Below, piece by piece: positions 55,748 to 64,000 of a DNA stretch of 64,000 nt (positions within the stretch are counted from its first letter, which is position 1; each line of letters begins with the position of its first letter). A program made the translations under genes and the position numbers. The stretch spans positions 62,001 through 126,000 of the forward strand of contig NZ_RZRU01000015.1 in NCBI RefSeq assembly GCF_003997495.1. The letters are read 5' to 3'. The DNA comes from Mesorhizobium sp. M7A.F.Ca.US.008.03.1.1. Lineage in GTDB: Bacteria > Pseudomonadota > Alphaproteobacteria > Rhizobiales > Rhizobiaceae. The notes under the pieces are model-generated. The model was not told the DNA's origin and ran no database searches. It was given only the letters and a program-made list of their open reading frames with translations.

Positions 55748-56980
55748 TTAGCGATTGATCGCGGTCGTGGTGTCGGTCGCGGCCGCGGCCTTCGGCGGCC
55801 ATGAGAAATCGTCGGCGCGGCCGGGCGATGCAATCGGTGCCTTGCCCTCGACCACAAGCTTTTCACCGGGCAGGTCCGGACTTGCCTTCGCCGGCGGGGC
55901 CGCGCCAAGCAACTCTGAGCCGCCGTCGAGTGCCGGATCGCTGAGCAGCATCGGCGCGGTGCGGTCGATGACGATGGGTGCCGCGGCCGGCGCCGGCGCC
56001 TCGACAGGGGCGCCAGCCGGAGCGGACGGTGTAACCACGCTTCCCGGTGCGGTCAGGCCGAGGATCTTCAGCAACGGTTTTTCGGTATAGAAGGCGAGCT
56101 TGCGCTTGCCCGCCCTCGAGACGTTGATGCCGTCATCGGCGCGCAGCCGCACCGGCTGGCCGTTGATGTCGGGGCCGTTGGTGACGAAAGCACCGTTCTC
56201 ATCGACGAAGCCGTCCCAGACGTCGACGAATTCACCGCCATGGCTTTCAGCGGCCTGATGATAGATGTCGTTGAAGGCCAGCATGTCGGAGGTCATCTTC
56301 GGCACCCGGAACGCCGGCATGCCAACCCATAGGAAGGGTACCTTTGCCTCGGCGATAGCTTTGCCGAACGCCTCGGTCCGGCGCTCATATTCCTTGGTCC
56401 AGGTTTCAGAGCGGGGCTGCTCGCGCACGTCACCCACCTTCATCTGCTGGCGGTCGTTGGAACCCAGCATGACGATCACTGCGGCGGGGTTTTCGGTCTC
56501 GATCAGCGATTTGATCTGTTCGGGCCAATTGTAGAAATCATCGCGTACGAAGCCGGACGAGCCATTGCTGCGAACGACGATCCTGACGCCGGTATTCTCG
56601 GCAAAGGCGGTGTCAAGGCCTTCGGCGAGGCCGGCCGCCATGAAGTCGCCGACCACCAGGACGGTGCGGGCGTCCGGTGCCTTGTCGACCACCGGGATTT
56701 CCGGTTCCGCGGGCGGGCGAGGGGCGCGGGGTTTTTTTGCCTTGGGCCTGGGCCTTGCCTTCTGGATGTCCTGCGGTGGCTCGATGCGCTCGCTGCGGCG
56801 CGGAAACAGAAGATCGCGCAACGACCAGCCGCGGTTTTGCTGCTCCTGTGCCAAGGCCGGCGCATGAAAGGCGCCAGCCACGCCGACGGCGAGCACGATC
56901 ACGGCCAGAATGAGCACCGGCATGCGACGAACAAGCCCTGCGATGCGCGCAGCCGAAGCCAATCGTTTCCTCCATCCCAT
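55748..56980 (-). CDS. DUF459 SGNH/GDSL-hydrolase-like envelope protein
   Basis: A 410-residue protein with an N-terminal membrane anchor or signal (residues about 21-45), a Pro/Lys/Arg-rich linker (about 66-100), and a DUF459 SGNH-like domain (about 105-310). A Pro/Ala-rich tail completes it. Block III GSNDRQ is present near residue 173. Block I reads VVGDFMAAGLAEGL, with Phe113 where GDSL enzymes have the nucleophilic Ser. Hydrolase activity is therefore doubtful or uses another residue. Family members sit near cell-wall and polysaccharide genes. Here a lytic transglycosylase gene lies about 110 bases upstream on the same strand. Confidence 0.8.
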   Translation of the reverse strand: MGWRKRLASAARIAGLVRRMPVLILAVIVLAVGVAGAFHAPALAQEQQNRGWSLRDLLFPRRSERIEPPQDIQKARPRPKAKKPRAPRPPAEPEIPVVDKAPDARTVLVVGDFMAAGLAEGLDTAFAENTGVRIVVRSNGSSGFVRDDFYNWPEQIKSLIETENPAAVIVMLGSNDRQQMKVGDVREQPRSETWTKEYERRTEAFGKAIAEAKVPFLWVGMPAFRVPKMTSDMLAFNDIYHQAAESHGGEFVDVWDGFVDENGAFVTNGPDINGQPVRLRADDGINVSRAGKRKLAFYTEKPLLKILGLTAPGSVVTPSAPAGAPVEAPAPAAAPIVIDRTAPMLLSDPALDGGSELLGAAPPAKASPDLPGEKLVVEGKAPIASPGRADDFSWPPKAAAATDTTTAINR

Positions 56981-57090
56981 GGCGTGGTCCTGCCGAAAAA
57001 CCGCATCGATCTCTCGGCAAATTCCGCGCCAACCAGATTGCTACAGCGTCCTTTGTGCGGCCGAAAGGCCGCGCGGCACCGCAGGTGGCT

Positions 57091-58311
57091 CTATTTCTGC
57101 CGGAGCCACTTCAGCACTTCCATGCTCGGGTAACCGTCCTGGGTCAAGCCGGCCTTGGCCTGGAAGGCCAAGATGGCTGATTTCGAGCCGTCGCCTATCT
57201 TGCCGTCGAACTTGCCGTCATAAAGGCCATGTTGGGAAAGCCGCTGCTGCAGCTCCTGCCTTTCCTCGAAAGTGAGCTTGGTGAAAGGCCGCTTCCAGTC
57301 CTGCACGAGACCGCTGGAGCCGGCGATTTCGTCGGCAAGAAGGCCGACGGCAAGCGCATATTTGTCGGCGTTGTTGTAGGCCTTGATGACCGTGAAATTC
57401 TTGATCATCAGAAAGGCCGGCCCGCTGCGGCCATCCGGCACCTTCAAAGTCGCTTTGTCGGAGCCGTTCTTGAACGGCTTGCCGTTGGCCCTGACGACGC
57501 CAAGCGCCTGCCACTGCGACAGCGTCTTGGAACCGCCAGGAAGTTTGCCGGCCGGCAGGGCGACCTCATAGCCCCAGGTCTTGCCGGCCTGCCAGCCATT
57601 CTTCTTCAACAAATTGGCCGATGTCGCCAGCGCATCGGGGATCGAATTCCAGATGTCGCGCTTGCCATTGCCATCCATGTCGACGGCATAGTGCAGATAG
57701 CTGGTCGGGATGAACTGGGTGTGGCCCATGGCGCCGGCCCAGGATCCGCTCAGATGGCTTTCATCGATGTCGCCTGTCTGCAGGATCTTCAGCGCGGCGA
57801 CCAGCTGGGTGCGGGCGAATTTCGCCCGCTTCGGATCGGCATAGGCCAAGGTCGCCAGCGAGCGCACTACATTGCGCATGATGTCGTCGCGCTTGAGGAT
57901 CTCACCATAATTCGACTCCATCGACCAGATGGCCAGCAGGATGTAGCGGTTGACGCCGAACCTGGCCTCGATCCGATCCAGCCACGGCTTCCATTTCCTG
58001 GCCATCTGCTGGCCGACGGCGACCGACTGGTCATGGACGCGGTTGTCGAAATAGTCCCAGGCAGGGGCCGTGAATTCAGGCTGCGTACGCGCCTTTTCCA
58101 GCACCACCGGATCGATATCCCTGATGTTCCTGAAGGCCTGGTCGTAGAGGGCGCCGGAAACGCCGCTCTGCACGGCGGTGGCGCGGAAGCCGGCGACCCA
58201 CTGCCGGAAACCAGCATCGGCGAAAGCGGGGCCAGGCATCAGCAGAGCGAGCGATAGGCCGGCTGCCGCTATGACGCTGGTAAAACGTTTTGCGGCACTG
58301 CGAACGGACAT
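57091..58311 (-). CDS. lytic murein transglycosylase (GH103, MltB-like)
   Basis: A 406-residue periplasmic enzyme that cleaves peptidoglycan glycan strands to 1,6-anhydromuramyl products. A Sec signal peptide spans about residues 1-32 (LMPGPAFADAG), with no lipobox, so it is soluble. The catalytic Glu132 lies in IWSMESNYG; GSWAGAMGHTQFIPTSY and DMDGNGKRDIWNSIPDALAS-like blocks follow. A C-terminal peptidoglycan-binding domain occupies about 345-406 (YDGKFDGKIGDGSKSAILAFQ). The ATG at 58311 has GAGGAAAAG directly upstream. It probably acts in cell-wall turnover. Confidence 0.93.
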   Translation of the reverse strand: MSVRSAAKRFTSVIAAAGLSLALLMPGPAFADAGFRQWVAGFRATAVQSGVSGALYDQAFRNIRDIDPVVLEKARTQPEFTAPAWDYFDNRVHDQSVAVGQQMARKWKPWLDRIEARFGVNRYILLAIWSMESNYGEILKRDDIMRNVVRSLATLAYADPKRAKFARTQLVAALKILQTGDIDESHLSGSWAGAMGHTQFIPTSYLHYAVDMDGNGKRDIWNSIPDALATSANLLKKNGWQAGKTWGYEVALPAGKLPGGSKTLSQWQALGVVRANGKPFKNGSDKATLKVPDGRSGPAFLMIKNFTVIKAYNNADKYALAVGLLADEIAGSSGLVQDWKRPFTKLTFEERQELQQRLSQHGLYDGKFDGKIGDGSKSAILAFQAKAGLTQDGYPSMEVLKWLRQK

Positions 58312-58520
58312 CTTTTCCTCCTTCTCTGTCTCAGGAAAGACCATTCATCGCCGAACCAGGTTAGGAATTAGTTTACCATAGGTGCCACCGGGAACGAAAA
58401 GACGCTTCGAAGCTTTACCGGTGGACATTCCCCTCAGTCGCCCAGTAGTCCCCAATTCCGGCGTGAAAATGTCTTGAAACGGGGATTGCGGAGCTGGCCC
58501 TCAAACGGATAATTGAAAGC

Positions 58521-59426
58521 ATGAAGAGAGTTCGCAAGGCAGTCTTCCCGGTCGCCGGTCTCGGCACACGGTTTCTCCCGGCCACCAAGGCTGTCCCCAA
58601 GGAAATGCTGACCGTCGTCGACCGGCCGGTGATCCAGTATGTGGTGGATGAGGCGCGCGAGGCCGGCATCGAGCATTTCATCTTCGTCACCGGCCGCAAC
58701 AAGGCCGTCATCGAGGACCATTTCGACATCCAGTTCGAACTCTATGACACGCTGGCCCAGCGCGGCAAGGACGACCAGCTCGCCCGCCTGCAACGGCTGC
58801 AGCCGGCGCCGGGGCAGACCAGTTTCACACGCCAGCAGGTACCGATGGGACTTGGCCACGCCGTCTGGTGCGCCCGCGAGCTCGTCGGCGACGAGCCCTT
58901 CGCGCTTTTGTTGCCCGACATGATCATGCAGTCGGAGAAGAGCTGCACTAAGGCAATGGTCGAGCTCTACGAGGAGACCGGCAACAACATCATCGCGGTG
59001 CAGGAATGCGATCCCGCCGAAACCCACAAATACGGCATCGTCGGCCGCGGCGAGGACACGCATCACGGTTTCCGCATTACCGAGATGGTGGAAAAGCCGA
59101 AGGCCGGCACCGCGCCGTCCAATCTCTACATCAACGGCCGCTACATCCTGCAGCCGGAGATTTTCAAGATCCTCGAAGGCCAGGAAAAGGGCGCCGGCAA
59201 CGAGATCCAGCTCACCGATGCCATGCTGAAGCTGGAAAAGCAGCAGCCCTTTTACGGCTATCACTATCAGGGCCGCACGTTCGACTGCGGATCGCCGGAA
59301 GGTTTTGTCGAGGCCAATGTCGCCTTCGCGCTGTGGCGCAGCGACATGAACGAGAACATGGCTGGCGTCATCCGCACGCTTCTCGACGAGCTGAAGCCTT
59401 CTGAGCGCAGGGGCGCTGCGTTTTAA
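58521..59426 (+). CDS. galU: UTP-glucose-1-phosphate uridylyltransferase
   Basis: A 301-residue nucleotidyltransferase that makes UDP-glucose, the precursor of exopolysaccharide, cyclic glucan and LPS sugars. The N-terminal GLGTRFLPATKAVPKEML is the UTP-binding signature, with the catalytic Lys in PKE. LGHAVWCAREL, VEKPKAGTAPSNLYINGRYIL and GRTFDCGSPEGF are further family blocks. The length is the usual one for bacterial GalU. It is divergent from the transglycosylase gene (209 bases apart) and convergent with the beta-barrel gene. Confidence 0.95.
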   Translation: MKRVRKAVFPVAGLGTRFLPATKAVPKEMLTVVDRPVIQYVVDEAREAGIEHFIFVTGRNKAVIEDHFDIQFELYDTLAQRGKDDQLARLQRLQPAPGQTSFTRQQVPMGLGHAVWCARELVGDEPFALLLPDMIMQSEKSCTKAMVELYEETGNNIIAVQECDPAETHKYGIVGRGEDTHHGFRITEMVEKPKAGTAPSNLYINGRYILQPEIFKILEGQEKGAGNEIQLTDAMLKLEKQQPFYGYHYQGRTFDCGSPEGFVEANVAFALWRSDMNENMAGVIRTLLDELKPSERRGAAF

Positions 59427-59466
59427 AGCATTCCAGCGAGCGGCCGGATGTCGTTGGTGCGGCCGT

Positions 59467-61269
59467 TCAGCGCTGCACCTTCACGCCGAGGAAGATGCTG
59501 TTGGCGGTGTAGTCCCGGCCCGGCAGATTGCTGGTCAGCTTCTCGGTCCTCACTCTTGTGGTCAGGCCGGCGTAGCGGTTCAGCCACCAGGTCAGTCCGG
59601 CCTCGGCGCTCAACACCCTGTCATGGCCGTCGATGCCGATGTAATCACGCCAGTCGAGGCCCAGAGCCGCGTTGGCGGTGAGATTGGCGCGAATCTGGCG
59701 TTCGCCGGTCAGGCGACCGGAATAGAGGATGTCGCCGCTTTCGCCCGATGTGGTCGTGGGCTCGACGGTGGTCCGCCCGGTCAGGCCGATCGTGGTGCCG
59801 CGCTCGGGTGACCATTTGAGGTCGGCGTTGACGGTGGCACCCGCGATCGCATCAAGGTTTTTGTCGTCGATCGCTTCCCTGAGCCAGCCGGCCGAGAATT
59901 CGCCCGACAGCTTCTCACCCATGTCGAGTGCAAGGCCAGCGCGGGCGCCGAGCCGCGTCGACGAGCGCTCGAAGCCTTCATTGTCGATGCGTTGATCATA
60001 GGTCCGGCGGCCGACCTCGATCTCGGTGAAAGGGGTCAGGGCAGGGGAGATCTCGTAGCCGGTGCGCAACGTCGTCGTGTAGAGCGTGGAGTCCTGATCC
60101 TTCTGCGACAGCGAGGTGCCGTCCGAGAGCTTGGCGTCGCCGTAGAAGTCGTGCGAGACCGCGCCGGTCAACGTGTACTGCATCTTGCCGAGATGCTTTT
60201 CGACGGCGAGGCTGCCATCGATGGTCTGCCGCAGTGGCTGCTTGCTGACGCCCGCAATGGCGTCCGGCGATGATGCTGATTCCGGCACGGCCTCATAGCC
60301 GAGCTTGGCGATGGCGCGCAGCTCATTGTCGAGGTCGACATTGAGCTGGCCTTCGATACGCCCTTGTTCGTCGTGAACCGGGTAACCCGAGACGGTCTCG
60401 CGAAACAGGCCATAGCCGTCGATCGTGGCTGAGTTCTCGCGCCAGTCGGAGGCGGCGGAAAAGCGCAGCGCCGTCTCGGACAGCAGCGCCGACGTGCCGG
60501 CACTGCTCGAATCGCCGTTCGAGGTGGCGGTCAGGCCCTGTTCGATGGTTGGCCGGATGACGAAGGAGCCCCATTTCACGCCGGTGGCGGCAAATGGATC
60601 ATCCTCCGGCTTCTTTTTCTGGCCTTCGATGGCGTCCGTGCGCTCTGCACCTGGGTCGAGCTTCTGCTTGTCGGCACTGTCGATGGTGAGGGCGCGGCGG
60701 TTGGCCGTGTCCTCGTCTGTCTCTTCACCATCGGTAGCATTCGTCGTGGCGGCGGTCGTGGAAGCGGTGATGTCGGAGGTGTCGGCCGTCGATTTCTTCT
60801 TCTTTTTCGACTTGTCGGCTGCCTTGTCCTTGGCCTGGTCAGCCGCATTCTGCCTGGCGGTCGATGAGCGGCGGCGAGGCTTGGGGGGCGCCGCTGTGTC
60901 GGCGGACGTGTCGTCAGTGGCTGCCGGCGGGTCGAAGAGGCTGCCAGTCGCGGTGGCATCGCCAGTGTCGGCGTCGTCAGGCACGGCACCGGCGCTGGCC
61001 GGCAGGTAGGTGCGGGCAGGCGCATTGTCGTCCTGCGCGGCGTTGGCCGGCTGTTGACCCTGCGCTGCCAGGGCCAGCTGTCTCGCCTTGCGCTGCTGGT
61101 CGGACAGGATCGCCGATTCCGAAACTTCGCCGCGCAGTTCGGTTTCCTGGGCATGGAGCGCCGTTGGGCGCAGCAAGGCAAACATGCTGGTTGCCAGCAG
61201 CAAGGCGCAGACCGCCTTGCCCCCACGTCCTGTCGAATTTTCTGGCTGGACCCCGAACATCGCCACCAC
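59467..61269 (-). CDS. outer-membrane beta-barrel protein with low-complexity N-terminal region
   Basis: A 600-residue predicted outer-membrane protein. A signal peptide ends near LRPTALHAQE. Residues about 55-220 are low in complexity: Gln/Ala, then Asp/Thr/Ala-rich, with a Lys cluster SKKKKKS near 150. From about 230 the sequence alternates polar and hydrophobic residues with many Trp/Tyr/Gly, like the BBP2_2-type outer-membrane barrel domain (TLRTGYEISPALTPFTEIEVGRR, LGLDWRDYIGI). The C-terminus IFLGVKVQR resembles a last barrel strand although it lacks a terminal Phe. Start could also be 61260. Function unknown; the neighbours make envelope sugars. Confidence 0.75.
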   Translation of the reverse strand: MVAMFGVQPENSTGRGGKAVCALLLATSMFALLRPTALHAQETELRGEVSESAILSDQQRKARQLALAAQGQQPANAAQDDNAPARTYLPASAGAVPDDADTGDATATGSLFDPPAATDDTSADTAAPPKPRRRSSTARQNAADQAKDKAADKSKKKKKSTADTSDITASTTAATTNATDGEETDEDTANRRALTIDSADKQKLDPGAERTDAIEGQKKKPEDDPFAATGVKWGSFVIRPTIEQGLTATSNGDSSSAGTSALLSETALRFSAASDWRENSATIDGYGLFRETVSGYPVHDEQGRIEGQLNVDLDNELRAIAKLGYEAVPESASSPDAIAGVSKQPLRQTIDGSLAVEKHLGKMQYTLTGAVSHDFYGDAKLSDGTSLSQKDQDSTLYTTTLRTGYEISPALTPFTEIEVGRRTYDQRIDNEGFERSSTRLGARAGLALDMGEKLSGEFSAGWLREAIDDKNLDAIAGATVNADLKWSPERGTTIGLTGRTTVEPTTTSGESGDILYSGRLTGERQIRANLTANAALGLDWRDYIGIDGHDRVLSAEAGLTWWLNRYAGLTTRVRTEKLTSNLPGRDYTANSIFLGVKVQR

Positions 61270-61453
61270 TGCTTGCGCGGCGCACGCGCGCCATACTTAC
61301 CGAACCGTAAATGGGGATGGTTAACGGAGGGTTGAGGCAGCGGCCCGTCAGCCGCCTGAAGCGCTGATTTCCAAAGGGATTCATACCGCGTGCGTTAAGC
61401 TTTTTGTTTTCGCGCCTGCCGTTGTCTGAAACCACCGCACCCGTTCGAGCAAC

Positions 61454-62512
61454 ATGCCTGGGGCCATTTCTGTTGGACAGCGCGCCGGCAAAGCGCTAAT
61501 CGCATCAGCCATGCATGCGGGATCCCTGGATAAGAAGCCTTCGGACAGGCAAGCCTCGATCGCTTCGGCGCTGAGGACGGTGGCAACCGAACAGGCTGGG
61601 GTTGCAGCCCTTGCCGAGGCCTTGGAGAACGGATTGGCCGCGCCTTTCGCGCAGGCGGTCGCGACGATCTCTCGGATTGAAGGCCGGCTCATCGTCACCG
61701 GTGTCGGCAAAAGCGGCCATATCGGTTCGAAGATCGCGGCGACGCTGGCCTCGACCGGCACGCCGGCTTTCTTTGTCCATCCCGCCGAAGCCAACCACGG
61801 CGATCTCGGTATGATCGCCAGGGATGACGCCATCATCGCCATGTCGTGGTCGGGCGAAAGCAAGGAACTGATGGGCATCGTCGCCTATTCCAGGCGCTTT
61901 TCCATTCCGCTGATCGCCATCACCGCCGGAGAGACATCGGCGCTGGCACGGGCGGCGGACGTGGTGCTGCTTTTGCCGCGCGCTCCGGAGGCCTGTCCGC
62001 ACGGCCTGGCGCCAACGACATCGACGCTGCTGCAACTGGTGATGGGCGACGCACTGGCGATCGCGCTGCTCGAAGCACGCGGCTTCACGCCGGACCATTT
62101 CCGCACCTTTCACCCGGGAGGCCAACTCGGCGCCAACCTGACGCAGATCCGCGAAATCATGCATGTCGGCGACAGGCTGCCGCTGGTGGTTGCGGGCACC
62201 GGCATGCAGGACGCGATCCTGGAACTGTCGCGCAAAGGATTTGGCTGCGTCGCGATCACCGACGCCGACGGTGCGCTGGTCGGCATCATAACCGATGGCG
62301 ACATCCGCCGTCACATCGGCAGCAATCTGCTGGCGATGACGGTGGATCAGGTGATGACAAGAGGACCGAAGACGGCCGCGCCGGACACGCTGGTGGCAAC
62401 GGCGCTGCAGACGATCAACAATTCAGCCATCACCAGCCTTATGGTGGTGGAGGGCCGGAAACCAGTCGGCCTCATCCACCTGCACGACCTGTTGCGTATC
62501 GGAGCGGCCTAA
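61454..62512 (+). CDS. kdsD: arabinose-5-phosphate isomerase (KdsD/KpsF/GutQ family)
   Basis: A 352-residue sugar-phosphate isomerase that makes D-arabinose-5-phosphate from ribulose-5-phosphate, the first step toward Kdo of LPS. The SIS domain lies at about residues 55-190 (VTGVGKSGHIGSKIAATLASTGTPAFFVHP, MSWSGESKEL). Two CBS domains follow (REIMHVGDRLPLV near 226; VMTRGPKTAAPDTLVATAL near 300). The first 50 residues are longer than in E. coli homologues; an internal ATG at 61511 is an alternative start. It is divergent from the beta-barrel gene. GutQ-like use cannot be excluded, but no sorbitol genes adjoin. Confidence 0.9.
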   Translation: MPGAISVGQRAGKALIASAMHAGSLDKKPSDRQASIASALRTVATEQAGVAALAEALENGLAAPFAQAVATISRIEGRLIVTGVGKSGHIGSKIAATLASTGTPAFFVHPAEANHGDLGMIARDDAIIAMSWSGESKELMGIVAYSRRFSIPLIAITAGETSALARAADVVLLLPRAPEACPHGLAPTTSTLLQLVMGDALAIALLEARGFTPDHFRTFHPGGQLGANLTQIREIMHVGDRLPLVVAGTGMQDAILELSRKGFGCVAITDADGALVGIITDGDIRRHIGSNLLAMTVDQVMTRGPKTAAPDTLVATALQTINNSAITSLMVVEGRKPVGLIHLHDLLRIGAA

Positions 62513-62563
62513 GGTGTGCTGATCTCCGGGTGATGCCGGCCTGACCTGAATCTGCGCGCTCGT

Positions 62564-63028
62564 TCAGACCGCCTCGACGGTCAGTTCCAGATCCGTATCG
62601 GCTGCACCCGTCACGCGCACTTGCGTGCCGGCCGGCAAATCCGGCCCGGAGACGCGCCACAGCGTATCGCCCAGCTTGATGCGGCCGCGTCCATCCCGGA
62701 TCGGTTCGGCAAGTGTCGCCATCCTGCCGACCATTTGCGCGCCGCGCCGGTTGAGCAGCGGCTGGTCGGTCGGGTCATTGCGGCTGCCGACCAGCTTCTT
62801 GCCGACATAGGCCGAGACCAGCGACAGCGCCAGGAAGGCGAGGACCTGGACCTGCCAGGTCCAGAAGCCGGCGTCCCAGATCAGCAGCGACACAGCGCCG
62901 ATGATCAGCGCGGCGATGCCGATCCACAGCATGAAGATACCTGGTGCGATGATTTCCATCACCAGCAGGACGAAGCCGAGAACCATCCAGTTCCACGGGC
63001 CGAGTTCGGAAACGATGCGGTCGATCAT
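62564..63028 (-). CDS. NfeD-family membrane protein
   Basis: A 154-residue protein. Three or four TM helices fill residues about 12-90 (WNWMVLGFVLLVMEIIAPGIFMLWIGIAALIIG), and a cytoplasmic OB-fold NfeD domain follows at about 100-154 (GDTLWRVSGPDLPAGTQVRVTG). NfeD proteins pair with SPFH/stomatin proteins, and the partner gene lies 11 bases upstream on the same strand. Together they are thought to organise membrane microdomains or assist membrane-protein quality control. This is the short form without the N-terminal ClpP-like protease domain. Confidence 0.92.
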   Translation of the reverse strand: MIDRIVSELGPWNWMVLGFVLLVMEIIAPGIFMLWIGIAALIIGAVSLLIWDAGFWTWQVQVLAFLALSLVSAYVGKKLVGSRNDPTDQPLLNRRGAQMVGRMATLAEPIRDGRGRIKLGDTLWRVSGPDLPAGTQVRVTGAADTDLELTVEAV

Positions 63029-63039
63029 TGGTTTCGACC

Positions 63040-63990
63040 TCAGTTGTCGGTTGGGCGAACGACCGGCGGGCGCGCGGCCTGCCTTTGCGAGCCGGTCGTG
63101 CCTTCGCTGCGGAAGACTTCCTTGGCGATCTCGCCGATGCCGCCGAGCGAGCCGATCAGAGACGACGCCTCGAAGGGCATCAGCACGATTTTGCTGTTGG
63201 TGGCCGTGCCGATCCTGCCAAGCGCTTCAGTGTATTTCAGCGCCACGAAGTAGTTCAGCGCCTGCACATCGCCTTTGGAGATCGCTTCCGACACCACCTG
63301 GGTGGCGCGGGCTTCCGCCTCTGCCGAACGTTCGCGCGCCTCGGCATCGCGGAAGGCGGCTTCCTTGCGGCCCTCGGCCTCGAGGATCTGCGACTGCTTG
63401 AGGCCTTCGGCGGCAAGGATCTGCGCGCGCTTGTTGCGTTCCGCGGTCATCTGCCGGCCCATCGATTCGATAAGGTTGGCCGGCGGGTTGATGTCCTTGA
63501 TTTCGACGCGGGTGATCTTGATGCCCCACGGGTGGGCTGCTTCATCGACGACGCGCAGCAGGCGCTCGTTGATGGCGTCGCGGTTCGACAGGAGTTCATC
63601 GAGGTCCATCGAACCCATGACGGTACGGATGTTGGTCATCGTCAAATTGAGGATGGCGTTCTGCAGGCCGGATACCTGGTAGGCGGCCTGCGCCGCGTTG
63701 AGGATCTGGAAAAAGGCGATGCCGTCGACACCGACGATGGCGTTGTCGCGGGTGATGATTTCCTGGCTCGGAACGTCAAGCACCTGCTCCATCATGTTCA
63801 TCTTGGCGCCGATGCGGTCGATGAACGGGTAAATGAAATTGAGACCCGGGCTCAGTGTCTTGGTGTAACGGCCAAAGCGCTCCACCGTATAGTTGTAGCC
63901 TTGCGGGATTGTCCTGATGCCCTTGATCAGCAGCACCAATACCAGAAGGGCAAGTGCACCAACCGCAATATCGAAACCACTGAAATCCAT
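63040..63990 (-). CDS. SPFH/Band 7 (stomatin/QmcA-like) protein
   Basis: A 316-residue stomatin-like protein. A single N-terminal TM anchor spans about residues 9-25. The SPFH/Band 7 domain covers about 28-190 (IPQGYNYTVERFGRYTKTLSPGLNFIYPF). A long charged coiled-coil segment follows (AEARERSAEAEARATQVVSEAI), then a Pro/Arg-rich tail. The C-terminal region NSKIVLMPFEASSLIGSLGG matches QmcA-like proteins. It lies directly upstream of its usual NfeD partner. Such proteins form ring-like oligomers at the inner membrane and modulate proteases or membrane order. The gene begins 10 bases before the window end; its promoter lies outside. Confidence 0.93.
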   Translation of the reverse strand: MDFSGFDIAVGALALLVLVLLIKGIRTIPQGYNYTVERFGRYTKTLSPGLNFIYPFIDRIGAKMNMMEQVLDVPSQEIITRDNAIVGVDGIAFFQILNAAQAAYQVSGLQNAILNLTMTNIRTVMGSMDLDELLSNRDAINERLLRVVDEAAHPWGIKITRVEIKDINPPANLIESMGRQMTAERNKRAQILAAEGLKQSQILEAEGRKEAAFRDAEARERSAEAEARATQVVSEAISKGDVQALNYFVALKYTEALGRIGTATNSKIVLMPFEASSLIGSLGGIGEIAKEVFRSEGTTGSQRQAARPPVVRPTDN

Positions 63991-64000
63991 TTGGCTCTCC

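Overview
The window is GC-rich chromosomal DNA of an alphaproteobacterium of the order Hyphomicrobiales (Rhizobiales), most like Mesorhizobium. This rests on CpdR, an apparent suhB/MmgR-type sRNA, rhizobial intergenic repeats, many ABC uptake systems and the gltBD arrangement. Genus was inferred from protein and repeat style, not from a search. No phage, insertion sequence, CRISPR array or rRNA was seen; there is one tRNA (Val, GAC).

Layout. 1-2280: the end of an acyl-CoA dehydrogenase gene, a zinc-binding-type dehydrogenase and a small secreted protein of unknown function. 2465-5823: a translationally coupled operon (GT-C glycosyltransferase, GT2 polyprenyl-phosphate glycosyltransferase, YdjC/ChbG deacetylase, GtrA flippase-like protein) that looks like a lipid-linked amino-sugar system for envelope glycosylation. 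5888-10176 (minus): an RND efflux pump (permease and adaptor). 10370-17934: an RpiR-type regulator divergent from an N-formylglutamate amidohydrolase-family protein, an amine/amino-acid permease, a glutamine-synthetase-like ligase, an aldehyde dehydrogenase and an iron-dependent alcohol dehydrogenase. Together these could form a gamma-glutamylated amino-alcohol pathway. 18178-22133: a four-gene ABC importer preceded by three phased Pho-box half-sites, so probably phosphate-starvation controlled and perhaps for an organophosphorus compound. 22406-27556: an antiporter, an EEP-family hydrolase, a DMT transporter, an MFS carrier and a Dabb protein.

27626-42484 is a large catabolic region. Read on the minus strand it runs: LacI regulator, an internally deleted Gfo/Idh dehydrogenase remnant, CoA-transferase, enoyl-CoA hydratase-like protein, aldehyde dehydrogenase, sugar-type ABC importer, GMC oxidoreductase, SDR and a second GMC oxidoreductase. 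A DUF993 gene diverges from lacI. Two matching palindromic operators lie in the divergent promoter region. The substrate is unknown.

42680-49000 holds a small lipoprotein, tRNA-Val, cpdR, a second formylglutamate-amidohydrolase-like gene, an apparent suhB/MmgR sRNA, a HisN/inositol-monophosphatase gene, a lysophospholipase-like hydrolase, hsp20 with a candidate ROSE RNA thermometer, and a threonine-aldolase-like gene. 49408-55741 is gltBD, the glutamate synthase of ammonium assimilation. 55748-63990 is mainly cell-envelope: a DUF459 SGNH-like protein, a lytic transglycosylase, galU, an outer-membrane beta-barrel, KdsD-type arabinose-5-phosphate isomerase, and an NfeD/stomatin pair.

Most promising leads: the gamma-glutamyl amino-alcohol cluster beside a PhoB-type importer, the lipid-linked deacetylase glycosylation operon, the in-frame-deleted Gfo/Idh remnant that keeps both translational couplings, and a repeat that supplies the stop codon of two different genes.
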